A DNA stretch of 64,000 nt from Sinorhizobium medicae (GTDB lineage Bacteria; Pseudomonadota; Alphaproteobacteria; Rhizobiales; Rhizobiaceae). Location: the NCBI RefSeq assembly GCF_007827695.1, contig NZ_VITA01000010.1, positions 62,001-126,000 of the forward strand, written 5' to 3'. Positions within the stretch are counted from its first letter, which is position 1, and each line of letters opens with the position of its first letter. Made by a program: the position numbers and the translations under genes. Positions 1 to 8,154 of this stretch are shown here, piece by piece. The notes beneath the pieces were generated by a model that ran no database searches, was not told the DNA's origin, and saw nothing but the letters and a program-made list of their open reading frames with translations.

Positions 1-1
1 A

Positions 2-442
2 AAGCGTGCCGAGATGATAGCGGCCTGGTCGGCCCTGAATGGGGGGCCGGAGGAGGTGGAACTGGTGGCCATCGGCAGCCCGCACGCCTCCCTTACCGAA
101 TGTCGGGCGCTCGCCGATGCGCTGGACGGCCGCAGACGGCACCCGGATGTCGCCGTGATCGTCACGGCGGGACACGAAGTTATCGCAAAGGCGCAACACG
201 AAGGCACGCTGACGCGGCTCGAAGAAAGCGGCGTGCAGGTGCTGCCCGATCTCTGCTGGTGCTCCATTTCAGAGCCGGTTTTCCCCGCGCGTACCCGTGC
301 CGTGATGACCAATTCCGGCAAATACGCCCATTATGGCCCCGGGCTGTCCGGCCGTGCGGTGCGTTTCGGCAGCCTTGCCGATTGCGTCGCGGTGGCCTTG
401 ACCGGGCGCGTTGCGCCGCGTTTGCCGGATTGGCTTTCATAG
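2..442 (+). CDS. Aconitase X (AcnX) family dehydratase, C-terminal part
   Basis: The reading frame is open to the left window edge, so the gene is cut at its 5' end and only about 146 codons remain. The visible part carries the C-terminal signature of AcnX (DUF521) proteins: GSPHASLTE near the start, a CWCSISEP stretch, and [13 protein letters not shown], followed by the typical short tail. AcnX enzymes are aconitase-superfamily hydro-lyases; the bacterial members that have been studied act as cis-3-hydroxy-L-proline dehydratases. The gene ends 62 bp before a proline-racemase-family gene on the same strand, a pairing that fits hydroxyproline or related imino-acid breakdown. Family assignment is confident; the exact substrate is inferred from family knowledge only. 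Confidence 0.85.
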   Translation, partial: KRAEMIAAWSALNGGPEEVELVAIGSPHASLTECRALADALDGRRRHPDVAVIVTAGHEVIAKAQHEGTLTRLEESGVQVLPDLCWCSISEPVFPARTRAVMTNSGKYAHYGPGLSGRAVRFGSLADCVAVALTGRVAPRLPDWLS

Positions 443-504
443 GGCGGATAATAAGCGGGTTTTCACCCGCAGCCGCGCTCGCTTATCGATTCGAGGAGTT
501 TTCG

Positions 505-1533
505 ATGCGTAGTACCAAGACCATTCATGTCATCTCCGCCCATGCCGAGGGAGAGGTGGGCGACGTGATCGTTGGCGGCGTCACGCCGCCGCCGGGCGAT
601 ACGATCTGGGAACAGAGCCGCTGGATCGCGGGCGACCAGACCCTGCGCAATTTCGTCCTGAACGAGCCGCGCGGCGGCGTCTTCCGCCACGTCAATCTGC
701 TGGTGCCGCCGAAGAACCCGGAGGCCGATGCGGCCTTCATCATCATGGAGCCGGAAGATACGCCACCCATGTCGGGATCGAATTCGATCTGCGTTTCCAC
801 CGTGCTGCTCGACAGCGGCATCCTGCCGATGAAGGAGCCGGTGACGGAGATCACGCTAGAGGCACCCGGCGGCCTCGTCCGTGTGCGTGCGGAGTGCCGC
901 GACGGCAAGGCCGAGCGCATCTTCGTGCAGAACCTGCCGAGCTTTGCCGACCGGCTGGACGCGAAGCTGGAGGTCGAAGGTCTGGGTACGCTCACCGTAG
1001 ACGCCGCCTATGGTGGCGACAGCTTCGTCGTCCTGGATGCTGCCGCGATGGGCTTCTCTCTGAAGCCCGACGAGGCGCATGACATCGCCCGGCTTGGCGT
1101 GAGGATCACCAACGCGGCCAACGCCCAGCTTGGCTTTCACCACCCTGAAAACCCCGACTGGCGGCATTTTTCCTTCTGCCTCTTCGCCGGTCCAGTCGAA
1201 CGGACGGCGGAAGGTCTGCGGGCAGGCGCGGCGGTCGCGATCCAGCCTGGAAAGGTCGACCGTTCGCCGACCGGCACGGCGCTCTCGGCGCGCATGGCCG
1301 TCCTGCATGCGCGCGGCGAAATGGGGCTCTCGGACCGTCTGACGGCGGTATCCCTGATAGGGTCGACCTTCTCCGGCCGGATCCTGGGCACGACAGAGGT
1401 CGGCGGCCGCCCCGCGGTGCTGCCGGAAATCTCGGGGCGCGGCTGGATCACCGGCACCCATCAGCACATGCTAGACCCCTCGGACCCATGGCCGGAGGGC
1501 TATCGGCTGAGCGATACATGGGGTGCGCGCTGA
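505..1533 (+). CDS. Proline racemase / hydroxyproline dehydratase family protein with Ser/Thr active-site pair
   Basis: The 342-residue protein has the proline-racemase-superfamily fold signatures: the first active-site loop (PMSGSNSIC, residues 88-96) and the second ([10 protein letters not shown], from residue 252). Proline racemases and 4-hydroxyproline epimerases use a thiol at one or both sites, and trans-3-hydroxyproline dehydratases use Cys/Thr. Here the aligned residues are Ser90 and Thr256, so neither usual cysteine is present. An upstream ATG-less extension in the same frame exists, but ATG 505 follows a GAGGAG-like ribosome site at 492-498 and gives the normal family length. It lies just after the AcnX gene. 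Possible roles are racemisation, epimerisation or dehydration of a hydroxyproline-like compound; the Ser/Thr pair leaves the reaction open. Confidence 0.85.
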   Translation: MRSTKTIHVISAHAEGEVGDVIVGGVTPPPGDTIWEQSRWIAGDQTLRNFVLNEPRGGVFRHVNLLVPPKNPEADAAFIIMEPEDTPPMSGSNSICVSTVLLDSGILPMKEPVTEITLEAPGGLVRVRAECRDGKAERIFVQNLPSFADRLDAKLEVEGLGTLTVDAAYGGDSFVVLDAAAMGFSLKPDEAHDIARLGVRITNAANAQLGFHHPENPDWRHFSFCLFAGPVERTAEGLRAGAAVAIQPGKVDRSPTGTALSARMAVLHARGEMGLSDRLTAVSLIGSTFSGRILGTTEVGGRPAVLPEISGRGWITGTHQHMLDPSDPWPEGYRLSDTWGAR

Positions 1534-1610
1534 GCGGACGGCTCTGCGGAAAATGTGCGCGTTTTGTCTCACACGCATTATGATGAATGCGGTTCAGGAG
1601 GGAGAATCGG

Positions 1611-2042
1611 ATGAAGGCACGCATCAAATGGGTCGAAGGCAGGACCTTCGTCGGCGAATCCGGCAGCGGGCACAAGGTCGTGCTCGGCACGGCCACCGGC
1701 CCGGACGGCCCCACACCGGGGCCGAGCCCCATGGAAATGGTGCTGATCGGCACCGGCGGTTGCTCGGCTTTCGACGTGGTCCACATCCTCGAAAAGGGCC
1801 GCGAGGCAATCGAGGATTGCGTCGTCGAGTTGGACGCAGACCGCGCGGAGCAGGACCCGCGCGTTTTCACCCGCATTCACATGCATTTCATCGTCAAAGG
1901 CCGTGGCCTTGCCGCCAAGAAGGTCGAGCGCGCGGTTGCCCTGTCCATCGAAAAATACTGCTCGGCGTCGGCTATGCTCGCAAAGACGGCGACCATCACG
2001 CATGATTTCGAGGTCGTCGATACATCGATCATGGCGGGCTGA
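1611..2042 (+). CDS. OsmC/YhfA-like redox protein
   Basis: The 143-residue protein has the OsmC-family pattern with two conserved cysteines, Cys51 in IGTGGCSAFDV and Cys117 in IEKYCSAS. In this superfamily such a pair forms the peroxidatic thiol centre; YhfA-type members resemble it but their substrate is unknown. A strong AGGAGGGA ribosome site at 1596-1603 favours ATG 1611 over the in-frame ATG at 1587. It is on the same strand as the preceding proline-racemase-like gene with a 77-bp gap, so co-transcription is possible but not proven. Confidence 0.85.
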   Translation: MKARIKWVEGRTFVGESGSGHKVVLGTATGPDGPTPGPSPMEMVLIGTGGCSAFDVVHILEKGREAIEDCVVELDADRAEQDPRVFTRIHMHFIVKGRGLAAKKVERAVALSIEKYCSASAMLAKTATITHDFEVVDTSIMAG

Positions 2043-2253
2043 GAGGGCGCACCGGCCTCTCATCCGCCTGAACTCGATTGCACACGACGCGCTATATCCT
2101 GCAGAAATCTTTTCACCCCCATGTCGGCGTACCGAGACGCCGCTCGTCCTATTGTAGGCGCGGCATAGCCGCAGACGGGAGAATGCCTTGTTTTGACCCG
2201 GCAAGCCTGGCGTTGGGCTGAAAGATGCCACGCCGGATCGCCAGAGCGGAGAC

Positions 2254-3468
2254 ATGAAAATGATCAGTTCGCATTATCGCTGGGTGATCGTTGCTGCAGG
2301 CGGCCTGCTGGGGTGTATTGCAATCGGTGCCATGTTTTCCTTGCCGGTTTTCCTCGTCCCCATCTCGCGCGATACCGGATGGTCGGTGACCGGCATCTCG
2401 AGCGCCATGACCGTGGGTTTCCTTGCCATGGCGCTCGCAAGCATGGTCTGGGGTAGCGCCTCGGATCGCTGGGGGCCGCGCCCGGTCGTGCTCATCGGAT
2501 CGGCGCTCCTTGCTTCCAGCCTGGCTCTTTCGAGTTTCGTGACCTCGCTCATCGCATTTCAGCTCATCTTCGGCGTTTTCGTCGGCGGTGCCTGCGCGGC
2601 GATATTCGCGCCGATGATGGCTTGCGTTACGGGCTGGTTCGATACGCATCGGAGCCTTGCCGTATCGCTGGTATCGGCCGGCATGGGGATGGCGCCCATG
2701 ACCATGTCTCCGCTGGCCGGCTGGCTGATAACGATCTACGACTGGCGCACATCGCTGCAGATCATAGCCGCCATTGCCGCCGTCACGATGATTCCAGCCG
2801 CGATGCTGCTGCGTCGCCCGCCGGTCCTGGAAGATCCGAATGCCGGCCCTGCAAGCGAGGGACAACCGGACATGTCGCTTGGCCAGGCCTTGCGATCGCC
2901 GCAATTCGTCATCTTGCTGCTGACGAACTTCTTCTGCTGCGCCACCCATTCGGGCCCGATTTTCCACACCGTGAGCTATGCCGTGAGCTGCGGTATCCCG
3001 ATGATGGCCGCGGTTTCCATCTACAGCCTCGAGGGGCTGGCGGGGATGGGCGGCCGTGTTGCCTTCGGCATCCTCGGAGACCGCTACGGCGCGAAGCGTA
3101 TTCTCGTATCGGGTCTGCTGCTGCAGGCTTTCGGCGCGCTCGCCTATTTCTTCGTGCGCGACCTCGGCGCTTTTTATGCAGTGGCTGCCTTGTTCGGCTT
3201 TATCTATGCAGGCGTCATGCCGCTTTACGCGGTGATCGCCCGAGAAAACTTCCCGCTGCGTATGATGGGCACCGTAATCGGCGGCACGGCAATGGCCGGC
3301 AGCCTCGGCATGGCGATCGGCCCGGTTGCCGGAGGCGTGATCTACGATGTTTTCGCCAGCTACGGTTGGCTCTATATCGGCGCCTGGGGCATCGGCATCG
3401 GTGCTTTCCTGATCGCGCTGACCTTCAAGCCTTTCCCCAAACGACGGCCGGCAGCGGCGGCCGCTTGA
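2254..3468 (+). CDS. MFS transporter
   Basis: This 404-residue, strongly hydrophobic protein shows about twelve membrane segments and the major-facilitator loop-2/3 motif (GSASDRWGPRP near residues 67-77), with a weaker repeat (GILGDRYGAKR) in the second half. The overall pattern resembles anion or monocarboxylate carriers of the oxalate/formate and CynX-like groups. It lies 211 bp downstream of the OsmC gene on the same strand. The substrate cannot be read from the sequence; the nearby AcnX and proline-racemase-like genes make a hydroxyproline-related acid one possibility. The ATG follows a GAGCGGAGA ribosome site. Confidence 0.85.
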   Translation: MKMISSHYRWVIVAAGGLLGCIAIGAMFSLPVFLVPISRDTGWSVTGISSAMTVGFLAMALASMVWGSASDRWGPRPVVLIGSALLASSLALSSFVTSLIAFQLIFGVFVGGACAAIFAPMMACVTGWFDTHRSLAVSLVSAGMGMAPMTMSPLAGWLITIYDWRTSLQIIAAIAAVTMIPAAMLLRRPPVLEDPNAGPASEGQPDMSLGQALRSPQFVILLLTNFFCCATHSGPIFHTVSYAVSCGIPMMAAVSIYSLEGLAGMGGRVAFGILGDRYGAKRILVSGLLLQAFGALAYFFVRDLGAFYAVAALFGFIYAGVMPLYAVIARENFPLRMMGTVIGGTAMAGSLGMAIGPVAGGVIYDVFASYGWLYIGAWGIGIGAFLIALTFKPFPKRRPAAAAA

Positions 3469-3537
3469 ACCGGCCAGAGGGAAACCGTGCCACGGATTTC
3501 CTCGTCCGCCTCGGCCGGACCGTCCCGGTCGCCGGTG

Positions 3538-3726
3538 TCATCGTGCATTCGGACGCTCGAGCTGCAGCGAAAGCTGCACGCCACCGCGCTTCAAGGGCGG
3601 GAGCGGCATGCCGACCTGAATTCGTCCGAAAGTCTGCCTGCGCCATTCCTGCTCGCGCTCCCGGCGACGTCGCGCTTGAGCGACCGCGGCCATGGCTCGT
3701 TCGATGACTTCCTCTGCATGCGTCAT
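3538..3726 (-). CDS. Small hypothetical protein, Arg/Glu-rich
   Basis: A 62-residue reading frame beginning MTHAEEVIERAMAAVAQ, preceded by a GGAG ribosome site eight bases upstream of the ATG. The middle is a charged, probably helical stretch (ARRRREREQEWRR). The C-terminal half is Pro/Gly/Leu rich. I do not recognise a family. It is the last of three small leftward genes (3538-4165), each with its own good ribosome site, which is the main reason to accept it. Confidence 0.5.
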   Translation of the reverse strand: MTHAEEVIERAMAAVAQARRRREREQEWRRQTFGRIQVGMPLPPLKRGGVQLSLQLERPNAR

Positions 3727-3777
3727 GAGAGAATCTCCAGAATGTTCACTGTATGTTCTCATTCCGATCGGCAAGAG

Positions 3778-3966
3778 TCAAGCTTCGCGCAGAACGCGTG
3801 CCGCCGCCTGTTCCTCCTCCTCGTCCGGCGGCTTCTGCGGCTCGTCGTCGGGGCCTTTGTCGGGTTGCGGCTCGTTCGGTGGCGGGTCTGGAATGCCGAG
3901 CGGAGGAACCGGATTCGGCGGAATTATCCCCGGCCCGGGGCCGGGGCCGATTGGGTCGGGTATCAT
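3778..3966 (-). CDS. Small proline-rich acidic hypothetical protein
   Basis: A 62-residue frame starting MIPDPIGPGPGPG. An AGGGAG ribosome site about eight bases upstream supports this ATG over the longer in-frame start at 4059. The protein is almost entirely Pro, Gly, Asp and Glu, with a PPNPVPPLGIPDPP core and an acidic DEEEEQ stretch near the end, so it should be disordered. No signal peptide or membrane segment is visible. The function is unknown. Low-complexity composition means its coding status rests on the ribosome site and its position between two similar small genes. Confidence 0.5.
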   Translation of the reverse strand: MIPDPIGPGPGPGIIPPNPVPPLGIPDPPPNEPQPDKGPDDEPQKPPDEEEEQAAARVLREA

Positions 3967-3979
3967 TGAGGGTCTCCCT

Positions 3980-4165
3980 TCAACGAGGCTCAGGCGCGTC
4001 TGCGGCCGGTGGCGTGTAGACGACCGTTTCCGTTTCGCTTTCCAGCAGTGCTCCGCCAATCGCCAGGTAGGCGAAGATGGCGCAGATCGCCAGCAGTATG
4101 AGGCCTATCGGAAATGCGGCGGTGGCGCGCCTTTCGGGCATGTTGCTGTTGTCATGGGTCACCAT
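3980..4165 (-). CDS. Small single-pass membrane protein, hypothetical
   Basis: A 61-residue frame with one clear membrane segment (about residues 18-41, FPIGLILLAICAIFAYLAIG) flanked by a basic N-terminus and a short acidic/Pro-rich tail. A GGGAGAG ribosome site sits just upstream of the ATG. It begins a run of three small leftward genes, with only 13 bp between its stop and the next start. No family recognised. The size and shape resemble stress-related small membrane proteins common in rhizobia, but that is only a comparison. Confidence 0.55.
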   Translation of the reverse strand: MVTHDNSNMPERRATAAFPIGLILLAICAIFAYLAIGGALLESETETVVYTPPAADAPEPR

Positions 4166-4329
4166 GATGCTCTCCCGGACATTCCCGCCTTTTCTCCGAA
4201 CAGCGGAAATGTTCTTGCTTCCGCAATCCCGGAGGGAAACCGCTACACAGACTTCCTGGAATTGCTCTGATAATGGGAGAACGAAACCGGCGTTAACCGG
4301 TTCCGGCTACGGGCCACGGAATGAAGGAA

Positions 4330-5187
4330 TCAGTCTCTGTGCATGCCCGCGGCGCCGATGCGGGAGAGCATGTCCGCAAGCGCCGGCCCGTCGATCAACG
4401 GAATCGAAAGGGGGCGAAGTACTGCCGTAACGGCGCGAACGAGATCCGCGTTCGAACCGGAGGGCGTGCCGTCCGGAAGCCGGAGATTGTTCTCGAAACC
4501 GACGCGGACATGTCCGCCGGCGAGCGCCGCGGCGGTTACGCAGGCCGCTTCATGGCGGCCGAACGCGCATACACTCCAGTGGGCGAAAACGGGCATCTCC
4601 GGCGCCAGAAAGGTCAGCAGGTCACGAGGAAGGGACGTCTGTCCCGGCGTGTAGCGGCCAAGCACATAGAGCACCGGAATGTCGTCGCGGGAGAGCAGGC
4701 CCCGGCGGCGCATGTCGGCCAGACGTACCGCTTCCTCAGGACTGTAGAGAATGATCTGCGGCATGACCTCCTGCCGCGCCGCCCAGGACAGGAGATCGGC
4801 AAAAGCCGCCTCGTGCGCCTCGTCCGGCACCAGCTCCCTGAGCGCAAGCGAAGCGGCCTGGGGGCGAACCGACCTCACGACTGCAATCTGTTCGGCCGGC
4901 GAATAGATGCCCAGCGCCTCGCTGGTCATCTGGATCACCAACCGCTTGCCTACAGCCTTGCGGATCGCGGTTATGGCGGCACGATAGGCCTCCGCATCGA
5001 GAAGATGGCTTCCGTCCGCCTTACGCACATGCACATGAATCATCGCGGCGCCGGCTTCCAGGCAGTCGCGCGCAGTCCGCGCAAGCTCCTCCGGTGTCAG
5101 CGGAATGGCGGGATGATCGGCCTTCGTCCGGCGCCCCCCGTTGGGCGCGACCGTGATCGAGACCCCTTGCAAAGCGTCGACGGACAT
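4330..5187 (-). CDS. Beta-keto acid cleavage enzyme (BKACE, DUF849)
   Basis: The 285-residue protein matches the BKACE family, whose founder is 3-keto-5-aminohexanoate cleavage enzyme (Kce). Visible hallmarks are the opening ITVAPNGGRRTKADHP, a HVHVR metal-binding motif near residue 52, a second metal-site motif HWSVCAFGRHE, and GHVRVGFENN near the C-terminus. The family uses a Zn2+ ion to condense a beta-keto acid with acetyl-CoA, giving acetoacetate and a new acyl-CoA. It is transcribed divergently from an RpiR regulator and a class III aminotransferase, which suggests that the keto acid cleaved here arises by transamination. Substrate specificity in this family is broad, so the actual compound is unknown. 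Confidence 0.9.
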   Translation of the reverse strand: MSVDALQGVSITVAPNGGRRTKADHPAIPLTPEELARTARDCLEAGAAMIHVHVRKADGSHLLDAEAYRAAITAIRKAVGKRLVIQMTSEALGIYSPAEQIAVVRSVRPQAASLALRELVPDEAHEAAFADLLSWAARQEVMPQIILYSPEEAVRLADMRRRGLLSRDDIPVLYVLGRYTPGQTSLPRDLLTFLAPEMPVFAHWSVCAFGRHEAACVTAAALAGGHVRVGFENNLRLPDGTPSGSNADLVRAVTAVLRPLSIPLIDGPALADMLSRIGAAGMHRD

Positions 5188-5233
5188 CGCATACCCCGAG
5201 GATTTGATTTAGATGATTCATAATCTTGCATAC

Positions 5234-5249
5234 TGAAACATATGTTGCA
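5234..5249. promoter_or_regulatory. Inverted repeat, probable RpiR operator
   Basis: A 16-bp inverted repeat, TGAAACATATGTTGCA, with one mismatched pair and a perfect 10-bp core AACATATGTT. It lies in the 90-bp gap between the divergent BKACE and RpiR-regulator genes, 29 bp before the regulator's ATG. Position and symmetry suggest binding by the neighbouring RpiR dimer; this is inference. Confidence 0.45.
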
Positions 5250-5277
5250 ATCGCCATGTCGCGTTGTAGAATGAGGC

Positions 5278-6168
5278 ATGGACAAGGGACCGCTCAGCGA
5301 CAGGATCATCACCGCCTTTGACGGCCTTTCCACGCAGTTGCAGACGGCGGCGCGCTATGTCGTCGACCATCCCCGCGAGGTGGCTCTTCTCTCCATGCGC
5401 GAACAGGCGCGCCGGGCGGGGGTGCAGCCCGCGTCGATGACGCGCCTTGCCAAACATCTCGGCTTCGACGGCTATGACGAACTCCGTGACCGCTATGCCG
5501 AAGCCCTCCGGGAGGGCGACAGCGGCTTCGCCGAAAGGGCCGGCGAGCAGGCACGGAGCCAAAAGCTCAAGGGTGATCATGCGCTTGCGGCCGATATGCT
5601 GGGCTCGATCGGAAAGCAGATTTCACGGCTTTCGGAGCCGGCGTCGCTCGACCGTATCGTGGAGGCTGCAACGCGGCTTGCGGGAGCCCGGCGGGTCTAC
5701 TGCCTCGGGTTACGCTCCAGCCATGCGGTCGCCTGGCAGGTCCACTATATTCTCTCGCTGGTCGGAGAAAAGTCGGTGATCCTCGACGGCATCGCCGGAA
5801 CCGGCGCAGATGCCATCGGGCGTGCGGGGGCCGCAGACGTTCTGCTCGTTGCCAGCGTTCTGCCCTATACACGGGCGACGATCGAACTTGCCGAATACGC
5901 CCGGGCCAGCGGCGTTCCCATCGTCGCAGTGACGGACAGCGAAGTGGCCCCGCTTGCGCAGATCGCCGAAGCGATAATCATCGTGCCGACCGAAAGCCCC
6001 TCCTTCCTGCACGCCATGACGCCTGCCTTCGCGATCGCCGAAGTGCTCGGCGCCCTCGTCGCCGGGCGGGGCGGCGAAGCGGCGCTCCAAGCGCTGAAAC
6101 GCTTCGACGGGCAACTGGCCGCACTCGATACCCACCTCCAAACCCGCAACTCCAAGAGAGCGTCATGA
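5278..6168 (+). CDS. RpiR/MurR family transcriptional regulator
   Basis: The 296-residue protein has an N-terminal HTH_6 domain (about residues 1-80, with the SMREQARRAGVQPASMTRLAKHLGF helix-turn-helix region) and a C-terminal SIS domain (about 125-255). Such regulators bind DNA as dimers or tetramers, and SIS domains usually sense phosphorylated sugars. Its stop overlaps the start of the following aminotransferase gene in an ATGA arrangement, so both are one transcription unit, divergent from the BKACE gene. A control role over this small amino/keto acid module is likely. A SIS-type sensor beside amino-acid-type enzymes is somewhat unusual. Confidence 0.9.
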   Translation: MDKGPLSDRIITAFDGLSTQLQTAARYVVDHPREVALLSMREQARRAGVQPASMTRLAKHLGFDGYDELRDRYAEALREGDSGFAERAGEQARSQKLKGDHALAADMLGSIGKQISRLSEPASLDRIVEAATRLAGARRVYCLGLRSSHAVAWQVHYILSLVGEKSVILDGIAGTGADAIGRAGAADVLLVASVLPYTRATIELAEYARASGVPIVAVTDSEVAPLAQIAEAIIIVPTESPSFLHAMTPAFAIAEVLGALVAGRGGEAALQALKRFDGQLAALDTHLQTRNSKRAS

Positions 6169-7508
6169 CCCATCTTCTACACCGTGCCATTCATGCGAAG
6201 CTGCCCGTCGCCGTCCGTGGCGAAGGCGTCCGGCTCTTCGACGCCGAAGGCAGGGCCTATATCGATGCGTCCGGCGGAGCGGCCGTCTCCTGCCTCGGCC
6301 ACGCCCATCCCGATGTGCTTGCAGCGCTCCATGCGCAGCTCGACCGCATGGCCTATGCGCATACCGGCTTCTTTACCACGGAGGCCGCGGAACGGCTTGC
6401 CGACCGGCTCGTCGCCGATGCGCCCGATGGGCTCGATCATGTCTATCTGGTGAGCGGCGGATCGGAAGCCATCGAAGCGGCATTGAAGATGGCGCGGCAG
6501 TATTTCGTGGAGAAGGGCGAGCCGCAGCGCCGGCATATCATTGCCCGACGTCAGAGCTATCACGGCAATACTCTTGGCGCATTGGCCGCCGGGGGCAACG
6601 AATGGCGGCGTGCTCAATTCCGGCCGCTGCTCGTCGAAACCCACCATATCGATCCGTGCTTTGCCTACAGGCTGCAGCAAAGCGGCGAAAGCGACGCGGA
6701 TTATGCCGCGCGTGCGGCGGGACAGCTGGAAGCGAAGATCCTGGAGCTCGGTGCCGATCAGGTGATCGCGTTCGTCGCCGAAACCGTCGTGGGCGCGACC
6801 GCAGGAGCAGTGCCGCCGGTCGCCGACTATCTGAAGCGCGTCCGGGCGATCTGCGACAAATACGGCGTCCTGCTGATCCTTGACGAGGTCATGTGCGGCA
6901 TGGGGCGCACCGGCACGCTGCATGCCTGCGAGCAGGACGGCGTCGTTCCGGATCTCATGACCATCGCCAAGGGCCTCGGCGGCGGTTATCAGCCCGTCGG
7001 CGCTGTGTTGCTGTCGTCCGCAATTTTCCAGGCTTTCGCCGAAGGATCCGGCTTCTTCCAGCATGGGCACACCTATATGGCGCATCCGATGGCTGCGGCG
7101 GCAGGCCTCGCCGTCCAGGAGATCATCCGCCGGGACGGGTTGCTCCAGAACGTCGTCACGATGGGCGACTATCTTGAGACATGCCTCGTCGAGCGGCTCG
7201 GCAACCACCACCATGTCGGCGACATCCGAGGCCGAGGTCTCTTCCGTGCCATCGAGCTTGTCGCCGACAGGGCGGTGAAATTTCCATTCGACCCCGGACT
7301 GAAGCTCAATGGACGGATCAAGAAGGAAGCCATGGCACGAGGTCTGATGGTTTATCCGATGGGCGGCACGATCGACGGGCAGCGGGGGGACCACGTTCTC
7401 CTGGCCCCGCCCTTTATCCTTACCCGTGAAGATGTCGACCAGATCGTCGAGCGCCTCGGCGATGCCGTGGATGCAGCCATAGCCTCACTCTCACGAGCCG
7501 CCGGTTAG
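6165..7508 (+). CDS. Class III (PLP-dependent) aminotransferase
   Basis: A 447-residue subgroup-II (class III) aminotransferase. It shows the glycine-rich PLP phosphate site (SGGSEAIEAALKMARQY), the Asp that contacts the pyridine nitrogen in LILDEVMCGMGRTG, and the PLP-binding lysine in MTIAKGLGGGYQP. The family includes beta-alanine/pyruvate, omega-amino-acid, GABA and diamine transaminases. It is translationally coupled to the RpiR regulator and opposite a BKACE gene. One reading is that it makes a beta- or delta-amino-keto acid that the BKACE then cleaves with acetyl-CoA. The amino donor and acceptor are not determinable from sequence alone. Confidence 0.9.
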   Translation: MTHLLHRAIHAKLPVAVRGEGVRLFDAEGRAYIDASGGAAVSCLGHAHPDVLAALHAQLDRMAYAHTGFFTTEAAERLADRLVADAPDGLDHVYLVSGGSEAIEAALKMARQYFVEKGEPQRRHIIARRQSYHGNTLGALAAGGNEWRRAQFRPLLVETHHIDPCFAYRLQQSGESDADYAARAAGQLEAKILELGADQVIAFVAETVVGATAGAVPPVADYLKRVRAICDKYGVLLILDEVMCGMGRTGTLHACEQDGVVPDLMTIAKGLGGGYQPVGAVLLSSAIFQAFAEGSGFFQHGHTYMAHPMAAAAGLAVQEIIRRDGLLQNVVTMGDYLETCLVERLGNHHHVGDIRGRGLFRAIELVADRAVKFPFDPGLKLNGRIKKEAMARGLMVYPMGGTIDGQRGDHVLLAPPFILTREDVDQIVERLGDAVDAAIASLSRAAG

Positions 7509-7561
7509 AGCGGGATGAAGTGCGCGCGTTCCGGCCTCGGCCCGGTCTGTCGCCGGGCGAT

Positions 7562-7585
7562 TGAAGGCGTGATCTCACGCCTTCA
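7562..7585. terminator. Bidirectional hairpin between convergent genes
   Basis: Two perfect 11-base arms, TGAAGGCGTGA and TCACGCCTTCA, are separated by two bases. They lie between the rightward aminotransferase stop (7508) and the leftward CMD gene, whose TGA stop is inside the right arm (7575-7577). There is no T-run, so termination strength is uncertain. The position between converging genes is typical. Confidence 0.55.
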
Positions 7586-8153
7586 GGTGGGGTTCGCCCA
7601 GCGTATGCATCAGGCGGTTCGCCCAGCCGAAAATCGCGATCGAATGGATCAGGTCGAGGATCTCCAGATCGTCGAGGCCGATTTCGCGAAGATGGTAGAA
7701 CTGGTAGACGCCGACATTGTCCGGATGCGCGGTCAGGTCGGCGCCGAAATTGAACAGTGCCTGCTCGAAATCCGGCAGATCCGCGTCTAGTCCGCGCCTG
7801 TAGATCTCGTCGACCACTTCCGGGCGCTTTTCGAGCTGGATATAGCGGTTGGCATGCACCGAGGCGCAGTAGATGCAGCGGTTGACGAAGGAGGCCGCCA
7901 GGGCGCCAATTTCGCGGCCCCCACGCGACAGGCCGCCTTCGCTGTACATGATGTCGTTGAAAAGCGGCGTGCGCTCGGCGAGCATCTCCGCTTCATTGGC
8001 CAGCACCAGGACATAATTCGAAACCTTGGTGTTGGAGGGTGTCACCTTCAGGGCTTCGAGCTGTTCGGTCGTTGCCTCGTCGAGCTTCACGGGCCTGACA
8101 TAGGGTTGCCAGTCGAGCGGTTCGAGGGTGAATTCGTGTACGGCCTCCGACAT
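7575..8153 (-). CDS. AhpD-like peroxidase-related CMD protein
   Basis: A 192-residue carboxymuconolactone-decarboxylase (CMD) superfamily protein. It has the AhpD-type redox motif NRCIYCASVHANRY with Cys93, Cys96 and His100, so an alkylhydroperoxidase or disulfide-type chemistry is possible. Only one base separates its ATG from the stop of the preceding CMD gene, so the two are surely co-transcribed. The pairing of one CxxC-bearing and one CxxC-lacking CMD protein resembles the Avi_7169/Avi_7170 family pair (recalled from family knowledge). It ends the leftward LysR-ABC-monooxygenase unit, suggesting a role in handling an oxidation product of the imported compound. Confidence 0.85.
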   Translation of the reverse strand: MSEAVHEFTLEPLDWQPYVRPVKLDEATTEQLEALKVTPSNTKVSNYVLVLANEAEMLAERTPLFNDIMYSEGGLSRGGREIGALAASFVNRCIYCASVHANRYIQLEKRPEVVDEIYRRGLDADLPDFEQALFNFGADLTAHPDNVGVYQFYHLREIGLDDLEILDLIHSIAIFGWANRLMHTLGEPHLKA

Positions 8154-8154
8154 G

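Noticed and set aside
2043-2253. A small gene between the OsmC and MFS genes
   Set aside because: Short frames there have no ribosome site or family features.
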